Shown: positions 55,313-64,000, counted from the stretch's first letter. The stretch is 64,000 nucleotides of DNA from Pseudomonadota bacterium (GCA_023411035.1 JAEYPE010000146.1:34091-98090), one strand, 5' to 3'. Notes: a model not told the origin generated them from the sequence alone. Numbers and translations: made by a program.

Positions 55313-55744
55313 TCAGGGCTCCAGGACGGTGGGATCGCCCATGTGCATGGCCCAGGTCACGTCGCGCCGGACGATGCGCCAGCCGACGGGCAGACGCTTC
55401 CACTGGTCGCTGTATTCGCCGTTGGTGTCGAAGAAGCGGTCGGCCTTGCCGCCGGCGCCCTGGTGGCGGGCCTGCACGTAGGCGCGGCTGCTCGCCTCAT
55501 CCCTGCGGACCTCGACCACGATGCTGCCGAGCAGGTGCTGGCTCGGGCCGCAGGGATCGAGGAATCGCCGGAGCAGCGCCCGCATGGTATCGACGCCGGA
55601 CTGTTCCCCGAGGCCGTAGTTGAAGGTGAGGTCGCTGGCGAAGACGTCCTCCACCGCGTCCCACTCCCGGCCGTCCGCGATCCAGGCAAAGCGGTTCAGG
55701 CGGTCGATGATGGCGCGCTCGTCGAGCAGGTCTTGGAGGGTCAC
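55313..55744 (-). CDS. SnoaL/NTF2-like protein (143 residues)
   Basis: Third SnoaL-like protein of the island. AIIDRLNRFAWIADGREWDA and VEDVFASDLTFNYGLGEQSG are the usual opening; SQHLLGSIVVEVRRDEA and YSDQWKRLPVGWRIVRRDVT form the later strands. Its ATG overlaps the end of the acyl-CoA synthetase gene (ATGA), so it is translated with the operon. It could be an isomerase or dehydratase acting on a ring intermediate. Confidence 0.85.
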   Translation of the reverse strand: MTLQDLLDERAIIDRLNRFAWIADGREWDAVEDVFASDLTFNYGLGEQSGVDTMRALLRRFLDPCGPSQHLLGSIVVEVRRDEASSRAYVQARHQGAGGKADRFFDTNGEYSDQWKRLPVGWRIVRRDVTWAMHMGDPTVLEP

Positions 55745-57324
55745 GGCGCTTCAACCGCCTTTTGGAGGTGCGCCTGCCGGGTTTTCAACGCCACGCGCAG
55801 AACCTTTCCGGCGGCGTTCTTCGGCAGGCTGTCGAGGAACTCGATCACCCGCGGAACCTTGTAATTGGCCATGGTTCCGCGCGCCCAGGCGATGATCTCC
55901 TCGGTGTCCGCGTTCTGTCCGGGGCGGAGCACCAGGAAGGCCTTGCCGACTTCGCCCATCCGTTCGTCCGGCACGCCGATCACGGCCGCCATCTCCACCT
56001 TCGGATGTTCGCACAGCAGCTTCTCGATCTCCGCCGGATAGCAGTTGAAGCCGCCGGTGATGTACATGTCCTTCTTGCGGTCGGTGATCCGCAGGTAGCC
56101 GTCCTCATCCAGCACGCCGACGTCGCCGGTGTGCAGCCAGCCCTCCTCGTCGATCGCCTCCGCGGTGGCGGCCGGGTTGTCGAGGTAGCCGCGCATGACG
56201 CCGAAGCCGCGCACCAGAATCTCGCCCGCCTCGCCCGCGGCGACGCCGTGGCCCTGGTCGTCCACGCATTTCAGCTCCAACCCGTCCAGCGCCTTGCCGC
56301 AGGTGTTGGCGATCCGCTCCACGCTGTCGCCGACCCGGCACATGGCGATGACGCCGCATTCCGTCATGCCGTATCCGGTCAGAACGGTTTCGAACCCCAG
56401 TTCCGAGCGCATCCGCTCGACCAGGATGGGCGGAACGGTCGCCGCTCCGGTCACAGCCACGCGCAGCGATGAACGGCCCAGCGGCACACCTTTCCGCTCG
56501 GCCAGAAGCGACTGGTAGACGGTCGGCGGACCGGGCAGGAAGGTGACGCCGTCCTCTTCGATGCGGCGCAGAACATCCGCCGTGTCGAACGCCCGCAGCG
56601 GCAGGATGGTGGCTCCGGCCAGCAGGCAGGCCAGCCAGCCGGCCTTGTAGCCGAAGGTGTGGAAGAATGGATTGACGATCAGATAGCGGTCGCCCGCGCG
56701 CAGATCGACGGTGTCGCCCCACACCTGAAACAGCCGGATCACTTGGCCGTGGCAGCTGATGACACCTTTCGGTGCCCCGGTGGTGCCGGACGTGAACAGG
56801 AGGTCGGACGGGTCGTCGGGCCCGACCGCGGCCATGCGACGGTCGATCTGCGGATCATCCGGCCCCGCGCCTTCCGCGAGGAAGCTGGTCCAGCCGCCGG
56901 TGCCCGGATCGTCGAACAGCACGGTCCGGGCGAGGTCCGGCAGTTCCTTCCCGGCGAGCAGGGCAGGGTAGTCGGTGCCGAGGAACCGGCCGACCGTGAA
57001 CAGCATCCGGGTGCGGGACCGGCGCAGAATGTCGGCCGCCTCCCTGCCCTTCAGGCGGGTGTTCAGCGGGGTGATGACGGCTCCGACCGACTGCGCGCCC
57101 AGAGCGGCGACGATCCATTCGCTCTGGTTGGGAGCCCAGATGGCGACCACGTCGCCCTTGCGCAGGCCGTGGGCGAGGAACGCCGCCGCCGCGACCCGCA
57201 CCTGCCGGTACAGGTCGGCGAAGGCCCAGGTGCGCCCGTTCTCGATCAGGGCGGGGGCGTCGGGATGGCGGGCCGCGGCCATGGCGGCGGCGGCCGGAAG
57301 GGTGGGGGGCAGGGGGCGGGTCAC
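55741..57324 (-). CDS. Acyl-CoA synthetase (AMP-forming)
   Basis: 527-residue ANL-family ligase that adenylates a carboxylate and transfers it to CoA. Seen: DLLFTSGTTGAPKGVISCHG (P-loop), FFHTFGYKAGWLACLL, VLTGYGMTECGVIAMCRVGD, GWLHTGDVGVLDEDGYLRIT, DRKKDMYITGGFNCYPAEIE and the catalytic Lys in KNAAGKVLRVAL. FadD3/FadD17-like in size and pattern, but substrate specificity is not readable. GTG 57324 overlaps the dehydrogenase stop by four bases. Confidence 0.93.
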   Translation of the reverse strand: MTRPLPPTLPAAAAMAAARHPDAPALIENGRTWAFADLYRQVRVAAAAFLAHGLRKGDVVAIWAPNQSEWIVAALGAQSVGAVITPLNTRLKGREAADILRRSRTRMLFTVGRFLGTDYPALLAGKELPDLARTVLFDDPGTGGWTSFLAEGAGPDDPQIDRRMAAVGPDDPSDLLFTSGTTGAPKGVISCHGQVIRLFQVWGDTVDLRAGDRYLIVNPFFHTFGYKAGWLACLLAGATILPLRAFDTADVLRRIEEDGVTFLPGPPTVYQSLLAERKGVPLGRSSLRVAVTGAATVPPILVERMRSELGFETVLTGYGMTECGVIAMCRVGDSVERIANTCGKALDGLELKCVDDQGHGVAAGEAGEILVRGFGVMRGYLDNPAATAEAIDEEGWLHTGDVGVLDEDGYLRITDRKKDMYITGGFNCYPAEIEKLLCEHPKVEMAAVIGVPDERMGEVGKAFLVLRPGQNADTEEIIAWARGTMANYKVPRVIEFLDSLPKNAAGKVLRVALKTRQAHLQKAVEAP

Positions 57325-58493
57325 TGGCCGCGAGCCTCGCGCGGCAGGCCGAGGCCGCGTTCCGCGATGATGTTGCGCTGGATTTGATTGGTGCCGGCGT
57401 AGATGGTGTCGGCGCGCGACATCAGGAACATGTTGGTGAGCGGCGGGAAGCGGTCCGCGCTCTCGCCGATGTGCGCGGTCGGGCCGATGACGTCCATCGC
57501 CAGTTCGCCCAGGTCGCGGTGCCAGGTGGACCAGTAGAGCTTGTAGGTGTAGGCCTCCGGGCTCAGCCGGCCGGCCTCGGCGTTCGCCAGCATGCGCAGC
57601 GCGTTGTAGCGCATGATCTTCAGGCCGATGTGCGCCTGGGCGAGGCGCTGGCGGATCAGCGGGTCGGCGGCCTTGCCGTTCGCCGTGGCGATGGCGATCA
57701 GCTCGTCCAGCTCGGTGCGGAAGTGCATCTGCTGGGCCAGGGTGGACACGCCGCGCTCGAAACCCAGCAGGCCCATGGCGACCTTCCAGCCCTGGCCCTC
57801 CTCGCCGACGAGGTCGCAGGCTTTGGCCACGGCCCCGTCGAAGAACACCTCGCTGAACTCGGATTCGCCGGTCATCTGCCTGATCGGCCGCACGGTGACG
57901 CCCGGCTGGTGCATGTCCACCAGCAGGAACGACAGCCCCTTCGACCCGGAAGAGCCGGGCTCCGTCCGGCACAGGACGAAGCACCAGTCGGCGATCGAGC
58001 CCATGGAGGTCCAGATCTTCTGCCCGTCGATGAGGTAACGGTCGCCGTCGCGCCGCGCCCTGGTGCGCACGTTGGCGAGGTCCGAGCCGGCGTTGGGTTC
58101 GGAATAGCCTTGGCACCAGATGGCGCGGCCGCCGGCGATGTCCGGCAGGAAGCGCTGCTTCTGCTCCTCGCTCCCGAAGGCCAGCAGGGTCGGACCCGCC
58201 AGCTCGATGCCGATGTGACCGATGCGGGCCGGCGCGCGGGCGCGCGCGTACTCCTCGGCGAAGACGACCTGCTCGGCGATGGTGGCGTCGCGCCCGCCGA
58301 ACGCGCGCGGCCAGCCGATGCAGCTCCAGCCCGCCGCGCCCAGGCACTGTTCCCATTCGCGACGACGCTCGATCAGGTCCACATGGTTGTGCAGGCCGCG
58401 CAAGTCCTTGAACGGGCCGGACAGCTGCTCTTCCAGCCAGGCGGCGGCCTCGGCGCGGAAGGAGTCCAAGTCGGGGGCGAAGGCCAGATCCAT
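57321..58493 (-). CDS. Acyl-CoA dehydrogenase (390 residues)
   Basis: Full-length FAD enzyme. Seen: GWSCIGWPRAFGGRDATIAE, AIWCQGYSEPNAGSDLANVR, DGQKIWTSMGSIADWCFVLC, FSEVFFDGAVAK, MGLLGFERGVSTLAQQMHF (region of the catalytic Glu) and ADTIYAGTNQIQRNIIAERG. FadE-type from lipid or steroid pathways resembles it. It lies between the thiolase and the acyl-CoA synthetase in the same operon. Confidence 0.93.
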   Translation of the reverse strand: MDLAFAPDLDSFRAEAAAWLEEQLSGPFKDLRGLHNHVDLIERRREWEQCLGAAGWSCIGWPRAFGGRDATIAEQVVFAEEYARARAPARIGHIGIELAGPTLLAFGSEEQKQRFLPDIAGGRAIWCQGYSEPNAGSDLANVRTRARRDGDRYLIDGQKIWTSMGSIADWCFVLCRTEPGSSGSKGLSFLLVDMHQPGVTVRPIRQMTGESEFSEVFFDGAVAKACDLVGEEGQGWKVAMGLLGFERGVSTLAQQMHFRTELDELIAIATANGKAADPLIRQRLAQAHIGLKIMRYNALRMLANAEAGRLSPEAYTYKLYWSTWHRDLGELAMDVIGPTAHIGESADRFPPLTNMFLMSRADTIYAGTNQIQRNIIAERGLGLPREARGQ

Positions 58494-58501
58494 GGCGGGC
58501 C

Positions 58502-59704
58502 TCAGTAGATTTCGAACAGGCCGGCGGCGCCCATGCCGCCGCCGATGCACATGGTGACGACGCCGTACCGGGCGCCCCGCCGCCGGCCTTCCATCAGGAT
58601 GTGAGCGCTCATGCGGGCGCCGCTCATGCCGAAGGGGTGGCCGACGGCGATGGCGCCGCCGTCCACGTTCAGGGTCTCGTCATCGATGCCGATCCGGTCG
58701 CGGCAGTAGATCGCCTGCGCGGCGAAGGCCTCGTTCAGCTCCCACAGATCGATGTCGGCGGTCTTCAGCCCGTTGCGCTCCAGCAGCTTCGGCACGGCGA
58801 AGACCGGGCCGATTCCCATCTCCTCGGGCGCGCAGCCGGCAACGGCGATGCCGCGATAGGCGCCGAGCGGCGTCAGGCCCAGCCGGGCCGCGGTCTTCGC
58901 CTCCATCACCAGCACGGCCGCGGCGCCGTCCGACAGCTGCGACGCGTTGCCGGCGGTGATGTGGCGCCCTTCCTTGACGAGCGCGCCGTCCTTGTAGACG
59001 GGAGCGAGCTTGGCGAGCCCTTCCAGCGTGGTGTCGGCGCGCGCGCCCTCGTCGCGGGTCAGCGTCACCTCCTCGTAGGTGGTCTCGTTGGTCTCCTTGT
59101 TCAGCACGGCCTTACGGGTGGTAAGCGGCGCCAGTTCGGCGTCGAACCGGCCGGCGGCCTGGGCGGCGGCGGTGCGCTGGTGGCTGCGGACGCTGAACTG
59201 GTCCTGCGCCTCGCGCGAGATGCCGTAGCGCTCGGCCACCACCTCGGCCGTCTCGATCATCGGAATCCACATGTGCGGCATGTGATCGAGAACGGACTGC
59301 GAGCGCGCCCGATAGGTGCTCTTGTGTTTGGTCTGGGTCAGGCTGATGTTCTCGACGCCGCCGGCCACCACCACGTCCATGCCATCGACGATGATCTGCT
59401 TGGCGGCCGTGGCGATCGCCATCAGGCCGGATCCGCATTGGCGGTCCAGACTCATGCCGGCGACGCTCTGCGGCAGGCCGGCGGACGCCACGGTGAGGCG
59501 GCCGATGTTATAGCTCTGGTTGCCCTGCTGCGAGGCGCAGCCGATGATCAGATCCTCGACCATGGCCGGGTCGATCCCGGCCCGGCGGACCACCTCGGCG
59601 GCCACATGGCCGGACAGGGCGGCGGCATCGGTGTCGTTGTAGGCGCCGCGATAGGCCTTGCCGATGGGGGTACGGGCGACGGAGACGATGACGGCTTCAC
59701 GCAT
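58502..59704 (-). CDS. Thiolase (acetyl-CoA C-acyltransferase)
   Basis: 400 residues; cleaves a 3-ketoacyl-CoA with CoA. Active-site Cys90 in [53 protein letters not shown] (His) and [16 protein letters not shown] (second Cys) are intact. The FadA5/FadA6 class in actinobacterial sterol degradation has this pattern. Second thiolase of the operon; the other lies at the right edge and differs clearly in sequence. Confidence 0.95.
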   Translation of the reverse strand: MREAVIVSVARTPIGKAYRGAYNDTDAAALSGHVAAEVVRRAGIDPAMVEDLIIGCASQQGNQSYNIGRLTVASAGLPQSVAGMSLDRQCGSGLMAIATAAKQIIVDGMDVVVAGGVENISLTQTKHKSTYRARSQSVLDHMPHMWIPMIETAEVVAERYGISREAQDQFSVRSHQRTAAAQAAGRFDAELAPLTTRKAVLNKETNETTYEEVTLTRDEGARADTTLEGLAKLAPVYKDGALVKEGRHITAGNASQLSDGAAAVLVMEAKTAARLGLTPLGAYRGIAVAGCAPEEMGIGPVFAVPKLLERNGLKTADIDLWELNEAFAAQAIYCRDRIGIDDETLNVDGGAIAVGHPFGMSGARMSAHILMEGRRRGARYGVVTMCIGGGMGAAGLFEIY

Positions 59705-59716
59705 GGGAGCGCCCCT

Positions 59717-60175
59717 TCAAAGGAAATAGCGGGAGACGGTGTCGGCGACGCAGGCAGGCTTGTCATGCCCGTCGATCTCGACGGTCACGCGGACGGTCGA
59801 CTGGATGGCACCCCCCTTGACCTCCTCGACCTTGACGATCTCGCCGCGGCCGCGGATGCGGGCGCCCACCGGCACCGGGGCCACGAAGCGCAGGCGGTCC
59901 AGCCCGACATTGACGCCCGAGGAGAAGCTGCGGATGGTCAGGATCTGCGGCAGGAACAGGTTGACCAGGCTCAGCGTCAGATAGCCGTGCGCGATGGTCG
60001 TGCCGAAGGGGCCGTCCTTGGCGCGGACCGGATCGACGTGGATCCATTGATCGTCGCCGGTGACGCTGGCGAAGGCATCGATACGATCCTGATCGATGGA
60101 CAACCAGTCGCAGGCGCCGAGGTCGGTGCCTTCCTTGCCCAGGAGGTCGCGGGGAGTGTCGAAAGTAACCGGCAC
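59717..60175 (-). CDS. MaoC-family enoyl-CoA hydratase-like protein
   Basis: 152-residue single hot-dog domain. The hydratase motif is visible: FASVTGDDQWIHVDPVRAKD with Asp and His, then FGTTIAHGYLTLSLV. It adds water to an enoyl-CoA. GTG 60175 has AGAGGG upstream and lies two bases from the SDR stop; the CDS ends 12 bases before the thiolase. Confidence 0.9.
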   Translation of the reverse strand: MPVTFDTPRDLLGKEGTDLGACDWLSIDQDRIDAFASVTGDDQWIHVDPVRAKDGPFGTTIAHGYLTLSLVNLFLPQILTIRSFSSGVNVGLDRLRFVAPVPVGARIRGRGEIVKVEEVKGGAIQSTVRVTVEIDGHDKPACVADTVSRYFL

Positions 60176-60177
60176 CG

Positions 60178-60957
60178 TCAGGCCCTCTGGCTCGATACGG
60201 ACAGGATCTCGCCCGTCATGTAGGACGACAGGTCCGAGGCCAGGAAGACCATCACGTTGGCGACCTCCCACACCTCGGCGGGGCGGCCGAACGCCTCTTG
60301 GGCGGCCAGACGCTCCAGCGCCTCCTGCGAGGTCACCTTGGCGAGGAACGGGTGCATGGCGATCGACGGTGCGACGGCGTTGATGCGCACGCCGTGTCGC
60401 GCCGCCTCGATTGCCGCGCAGCGGGTGAAGGCCATCACGCCGGCCTTGGCGGCGGCGTAATGCGCCTGTCCCGCCTGGGCACGCCATCCGAGGACGGAGG
60501 CGTTGTTGACAACGGCGCCCGTGCCCCGCGCGTACATGCCCGGCAGGAAGGCGCGGCACATGCGCAGGACGCTGGTCAGCGTGACGTCGATGACGCGCCC
60601 CCACTGCTCGTCCGTCATCTCGACCACCGACACCTCGCCGCCCAGGCCGGCGTTGTTGATCAGGACGTCGACGCCGCCGAAGGTGGCCTCGGCCGCGTCG
60701 CGCAGTGCCTGGACCTCGTTCTCCTTCGTGACGTCGCACACGAAGGTGGCGGGGCGTCGGCCGGTTTCGGCCTCCAGCCGGTCCGCCGCCTCGCCCAGGC
60801 GCCGTTCGTGGAAGTCGCTGATCAGCAGGCGGGCGCCTTCCTCAGCCGCGCGCTTGGCGACGGAAAAGCCGATGCCGGTGCCGGCGGCGGCGGTGATGAC
60901 GACCGACTTGTCGCGCAGCAGGTCGCGGGCCGGCGGGTAGAGGGGGGTCAGGCTCAT
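60178..60957 (-). CDS. SDR resembling mycobacterial IpdF
   Basis: 259 residues. The sequence follows the steroid C/D-ring dehydrogenase IpdF (Rv3559c-type) closely as I recall it: SVVITAAAGTGIGFSVAKRA, LISDFHERRLGEAADRL, VDVLINNAGLGGEVSVVEMT, VNNASVLGWRAQAGQAHYAA and INAVAPSIAMHPFLAKV, ending SSYMTGEILSVSSQ. It is expected to oxidise or reduce a ring hydroxyl on a CoA ester. This is the strongest hint that the operon handles a polycyclic or hydrindane-type substrate; confirmation needs a database comparison. Confidence 0.88.
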   Translation of the reverse strand: MSLTPLYPPARDLLRDKSVVITAAAGTGIGFSVAKRAAEEGARLLISDFHERRLGEAADRLEAETGRRPATFVCDVTKENEVQALRDAAEATFGGVDVLINNAGLGGEVSVVEMTDEQWGRVIDVTLTSVLRMCRAFLPGMYARGTGAVVNNASVLGWRAQAGQAHYAAAKAGVMAFTRCAAIEAARHGVRINAVAPSIAMHPFLAKVTSQEALERLAAQEAFGRPAEVWEVANVMVFLASDLSSYMTGEILSVSSQRA

Positions 60958-61021
60958 GACGGTCTTTCCTTGCGTGGCGGTGGCCGGGGCCGATCAAATC
61001 AGGTCAATCGATCCACGCCGA

Positions 61022-62164
61022 TCAACCGAGGCCGATCAGTCGGGCGACCCGTTCACGGTGATGGGCGGCGTCGCCGAACCAGGTCGAGCTCGACCAGGCG
61101 CGCTTGAAATACAGGTGGGCGTGGTGTTCCCAGGTGAAGCCGATGCCGCCATGCAGCTGGATCGCCTCGCCGGCACACATCCGATAGGCGTCCGTGCACC
61201 AGCTGCGCGCCACGGATCCGGCCTCGAACACCGCCTCGCCGCCCTGGTCGATGGCAACCGCGGCGTAGAGCGCCGCCGAGCGGGCGGCCTCGACCGCCAC
61301 CATCATGTCGGCCAGTTCGTGCTTCACCGCCTGGAAGGAGCCGATGAGACGGCCGAACTGCACGCGCTGCTGAGCATATTCGACGGTGGTGGACAGGCAG
61401 AACGCCGCACCGCCGGTCTGCTCCGCCGCCAACAGGCCGGCCGCGATGGCCAGGGTGCGCTCCAGGGCCTGCCCGGCGGCATTCGGCGCGCCGAGGATCG
61501 CGTCCTCTTCCACCGTCACGTCGCGGAACAGCAGACGCGCGAAGGGCCGGGTAGGGTCCAGGCCGGGCAGCCGCTCGACCGTGAGACCGGGCGTGCCCGC
61601 AGGCAGCACGACGATGCTGATCGCCTCATCGCCCACCGAGCCGGGAGCGCGGGCGGCGACGAGGAGCAGGTCGGCCACATGGGCGAACGGCACGAAGCCG
61701 GCTTCCCCGGTCAGTTGCCAGCCGGTGCCGCTGCGCTTCAGCACCGCGGTGATGCCGTCGGGCGACGTCCGCCCGTCCGCACCGGTGATCGCCACCGTCG
61801 CCTTGGTCGAGCCGTCGGCGAGGGCCGGCAGCAGGGCGTCCCGCTGCGCCATGGTGCCGGCGTTCAGGATCGTCTGGACGGCAAGGACGGCGGTCTCGAA
61901 GAAGGGGATCACCGCCAGCCGGGCGCCGAGCTCCTCCAGCACCAGCGCCATCTCCACGGCGCCGAAGCCGGTGCCGCCCTGCGCCTCCGGCACCATCAGG
62001 CCGGTATAGCCCATCTCCACGGCGAGTGCGTTCCAGAGCGCCGCGTCCCAGCCGTCGGGCGAAGCGATGGCCGCGCGGAGCTGTTCCAGCCCGGCCTCCT
62101 TGACGAGGACCGCCCGCACGCTCTCCTGAATGGCTCGCTGGTCGTCGGTCAGGGCGAACTGCAT
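61022..62164 (-). CDS. Acyl-CoA dehydrogenase (380 residues)
   Basis: Fourth dehydrogenase of the island. MQFALTDDQRAIQESVRAVL, MGYTGLMVPEAQGGTGFGAV, a divergent middle domain (VAITGADGRTSPDG), ERTLAIAAGLLAAEQTGGAA and AIQLHGGIGFTWEHHAHLYF. The QxxGGxGFTWEH-type ending is seen in the beta-type partners of heteromeric ACADs. GAGGAG precedes the ATG. It may pair with the 390-residue enzyme three genes downstream. Confidence 0.92.
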   Translation of the reverse strand: MQFALTDDQRAIQESVRAVLVKEAGLEQLRAAIASPDGWDAALWNALAVEMGYTGLMVPEAQGGTGFGAVEMALVLEELGARLAVIPFFETAVLAVQTILNAGTMAQRDALLPALADGSTKATVAITGADGRTSPDGITAVLKRSGTGWQLTGEAGFVPFAHVADLLLVAARAPGSVGDEAISIVVLPAGTPGLTVERLPGLDPTRPFARLLFRDVTVEEDAILGAPNAAGQALERTLAIAAGLLAAEQTGGAAFCLSTTVEYAQQRVQFGRLIGSFQAVKHELADMMVAVEAARSAALYAAVAIDQGGEAVFEAGSVARSWCTDAYRMCAGEAIQLHGGIGFTWEHHAHLYFKRAWSSSTWFGDAAHHRERVARLIGLG

Positions 62165-62174
62165 GGCCAACTCC

Positions 62175-63089
62175 TCACGCCGCGCCATAGACCGGCTTGG
62201 CCGGTGCGCGGCTGTTCAGCAGGCGGCGGACCACCGGCCCCAGCTCGTCGGCATTCCAACGCGCCTTCTTGTCGACGTCCGGGCTGTCGGTCCAACCCTG
62301 CGACAGGAAGATGCGGCCGCCCTTGAGCTCGAAGACCTGCCCGGTGACGTCGCTGGATTCGGCGCTGCACAGCCACGCGATCAGTGGAGCGGTGTTCTCC
62401 GGTGCGTAGACGTCGAGCCCGTCCTCGACGCGGCTCATCTCCTCGGCGAAGACGCTCTCCGTCATGCGCGTGCGGGCGCTGGGGGCGAGCGCGTTGGCGG
62501 TGATGCCGTAGCGGGCCAGTTCGGCCGCCTGCACCAGGGTCAACGTGGCGATGCCGCCCTTTGCCGCCGAATAGGCACTCTGGCCGATGCTGCCCTGCAG
62601 GCCGGCGCCGGAGGTCGTGTTGATGATCCGTGCATCGACAGGCCGGCCGGCCTTCTGCTGGTTGCGCCAGTAATCGACCGCATGGCGGCTGGTGCAGAAA
62701 TGGCCGCGCAGGTGGACGCGGAGGACGGCGTCCCACTCGTCGGGCGTGCAGGCCACGAACATGCGGTCGCGCACGAAACCGGCGTTGTTCACCACCGCAT
62801 GCAGGTCGCCGAAGCTGTCCAGCGCGCATTGGACGATGCGCTTGCCCGCCTCCCAGTCGGTGACGTCGTCGGTGTTGGCGACCGCCTCGCCGCCGGCCGC
62901 GCGGCTCTCGTCCACCACCTTCTCGGCGGCCCCCTTGGTGGTGCCGTCCTCGCCGTGCCGGCCGACGCCGAGGTCGTTCACCACCACCTTGGCGCCTTCG
63001 GCGGCCAGACCCAACGCATAGGCACGGCCAAGACCGTTGCCCGCACCGGTGACGACGACGACCCGCCCCTCGCAAATCCGCGACATCAT
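62175..63089 (-). CDS. SDR, 17-beta-HSD type 4 / multifunctional-enzyme-like
   Basis: 304 residues. RVVVVTGAGNGLGRAYALGL and AAEGAKVVVNDLGVGRHGED are the hallmark of the (3R)-hydroxyacyl-CoA dehydrogenase subgroup of SDRs. Active site: TTSGAGLQGSIGQSAYSAAK. The long C-terminus (FLSQGWTDSPDVDKKARWNA) is also typical. It probably oxidises the 3-hydroxyacyl-CoA formed by MaoC. Two Met codons in a row at the start; its ATG overlaps the next upstream gene's stop. Confidence 0.93.
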   Translation of the reverse strand: MMSRICEGRVVVVTGAGNGLGRAYALGLAAEGAKVVVNDLGVGRHGEDGTTKGAAEKVVDESRAAGGEAVANTDDVTDWEAGKRIVQCALDSFGDLHAVVNNAGFVRDRMFVACTPDEWDAVLRVHLRGHFCTSRHAVDYWRNQQKAGRPVDARIINTTSGAGLQGSIGQSAYSAAKGGIATLTLVQAAELARYGITANALAPSARTRMTESVFAEEMSRVEDGLDVYAPENTAPLIAWLCSAESSDVTGQVFELKGGRIFLSQGWTDSPDVDKKARWNADELGPVVRRLLNSRAPAKPVYGAA

Positions 63090-63742
63090 TCTTCCCCGTT
63101 TTTTGAGGCGTCGGCCAGGCCGTAGCGCCGTTCCCGTTCCTGGGCCGTCTCGCCACGCAGGCGGACGGCGATGGCGTTGGCGCGAATGCGCGGGCGGTCC
63201 GGCTCGGCGGCCGGGATCGGCTGGCATTCGGCCAGATCGGTAAGAGCCTCCCGCGCGAGGCGCTGGTACTCGCCCTCGCCGGTGTTGCGCCAGGTGATCT
63301 GTTCCGGCGCGAAGGCGCGCAGGACCCGCGCCGGATTGCCGGCGATCAGGCTCCGCGCCGGCAAGCGGGCGTCCGGCCGCACGAGCGACAGGGCCGCCAC
63401 CAGGCACTCGTCGCCGACCTCGGCGTTGTCGAGGACGACGGCGTTGATGCCGATCAGCGTGTGGCGGCCGATCCGGCACCCGTGCAGCACCGCGCCGTGC
63501 CCCACCGTGGCGCCGAGGCCGACCACGCAGTCGTTCCCGGACGAGGTGTGGATCGTGCAGCTGTCCTGCACGCTGCTCGCTCCTTCGACCATGATGCGGC
63601 CGAAGTCGCCGCGCAGCGAGGCGCCGGGTCCGATGTAGCAACCGGGGCCGACGATCACGTCGCCGATCAGCGTCGCCGTCGGGTGCAGGAAGCTGCTGGG
63701 ATCGACGACCGGAACGATGCCCTGGTAGCGGTAGACCGGCAT
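63086..63742 (-). CDS. Gamma-carbonic-anhydrase-like / PaaY-type hexapeptide protein
   Basis: 218 residues, left-handed beta-helix. Hexapeptide repeats run from about residue 18 to 140 (SFLHPTATLIGDVIVGPGCY, SVQDSCTIHTSSGNDCVVGL, GATVGHGAVLHGCRIGRHTL). The three metal His of gamma-class enzymes appear to be present (TIHT, VGHGAVLHG). In phenylacetate operons PaaY acts as a thioesterase that rescues dead-end CoA esters; a similar protective role is likely here. Carnitine-operon CaiE is another relative. Confidence 0.88.
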   Translation of the reverse strand: MPVYRYQGIVPVVDPSSFLHPTATLIGDVIVGPGCYIGPGASLRGDFGRIMVEGASSVQDSCTIHTSSGNDCVVGLGATVGHGAVLHGCRIGRHTLIGINAVVLDNAEVGDECLVAALSLVRPDARLPARSLIAGNPARVLRAFAPEQITWRNTGEGEYQRLAREALTDLAECQPIPAAEPDRPRIRANAIAVRLRGETAQERERRYGLADASKNGEE

Positions 63743-63746
63743 CGGA

Positions 63747-64000
63747 TCACAGCCGCTCGATGATGGTGACGTTGGCCTGCCCGCCGCCCTCGCACATGGT
63801 CTGCAGCGCGTAGCGGCCCTGGCGCTTTTCCAACTCGTTCAGCATGGTGGTCATGATGCGGGCGCCGGTGGCGCCCAGCGGATGACCGAGCGCGATACCG
63901 CCGCCGTTGACGTTGACCCTGGCCGGGTCGATGCCGAGTTCCCTGATCCAGGCAAGGGGGATGCTGGCGAAGGCCTCGTTGCACTCTAACAGGTCGATGT
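63747..64000 (-). CDS. Thiolase C-terminus, truncated by window edge
   Basis: Reading leftwards from the right edge: [38 protein letters not shown] and [19 protein letters not shown], then TGA at 63747. This is the C-terminal quarter of a thiolase with the His (GHPLG) and second Cys (MCEGGG). The start lies beyond 64000. It ends four bases before the PaaY-like start, in the same operon, and is a different subtype from the thiolase at 58502-59704. Confidence 0.93.
   Translation of the reverse strand, partial: IDLLECNEAFASIPLAWIRELGIDPARVNVNGGGIALGHPLGATGARIMTTMLNELEKRQGRYALQTMCEGGGQANVTIIERL

Noticed and set aside
39000..64000. Cytochrome P450 partner for the ferredoxin
   Set aside because: Searched the island's proteins for the haem-Cys and ExxR motifs; none seen.
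1..64000. CRISPR arrays, tRNA/rRNA genes, transposases, integrases
   Set aside because: No regularly spaced repeats, cloverleaf-like genes or mobile-element proteins were recognised in the window.

Overview
The window is high-GC DNA with dense, often overlapping genes and strong GGAGG-type ribosome binding sites. It reads as a chromosome segment of an Azospirillum-like alphaproteobacterium, most likely close to A. brasilense. The main reasons are a fused anthranilate synthase trpE(G) behind a leader peptide with three tandem Trp codons, a GapR (DUF2312) protein, a split transhydrogenase alpha subunit (pntAA/pntAB), and several chemoreceptors. The species is an inference; no rRNA or other marker is present.

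Left part (1 to about 38 kb): ordinary core genes. In order: the 3' part of a chemoreceptor; a surface-polysaccharide trio (O-antigen ligase-like, GT9 glycosyltransferase, UPF0104-type membrane protein); a queuosine operon on the minus strand (ABC1 kinase, queA, tgt, queF, queG); an FAD oxidoreductase, a bacteriohemerythrin and oligoendopeptidase F; a PHB-depolymerase-like esterase; a propionyl-CoA synthetase gene broken by one extra T; a rhodanese plus YeeE/YedE pair for sulfur uptake; an ECF sigma/anti-sigma pair; a 1176-residue indolepyruvate ferredoxin oxidoreductase; a response regulator, a CBS protein and a CDF-like cation transporter; trpL-attenuator-trpE(G); gapR; a peptide-type ABC solute-binding protein; and pntAA, a small Cys-rich ORF, pntAB and pntB.

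Right part (38.5 to 64 kb): an accessory catabolic island. It opens with a decayed panD (aspartate decarboxylase) remnant and continues off the right edge. The plus-strand half holds two SnoaL/NTF2-like proteins, an Old Yellow Enzyme, an EamA exporter, an uncharacterised protein with a possible non-haem iron triad, a ferredoxin reductase with its [2Fe-2S] ferredoxin, and a chemoreceptor. An IclR regulator then faces a CaiB-type CoA transferase, two adjacent acyl-CoA dehydrogenases and a crotonase, with a near-perfect operator candidate between them. The minus-strand half is one tightly packed operon (thiolase, gamma-carbonic-anhydrase-like, SDR, acyl-CoA dehydrogenase, SDR resembling mycobacterial IpdF, MaoC, thiolase, acyl-CoA dehydrogenase, acyl-CoA synthetase, SnoaL-like, SDR). 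Together these look like a route that activates a cyclic (steroid-, terpenoid- or alicyclic-type) substrate to a CoA ester and beta-oxidises it, with a dedicated chemoreceptor. The substrate is not determined.

The island shows decay: panD has several lesions, an Asp/Glu racemase-like gene needs two frame corrections, and an SDR has an in-frame TAG. A 115-bp palindromic intergenic element with 12-bp terminal inverted repeats supplies the stop codon of the gene before it. No tRNA, rRNA, CRISPR array, transposase or integrase was seen.
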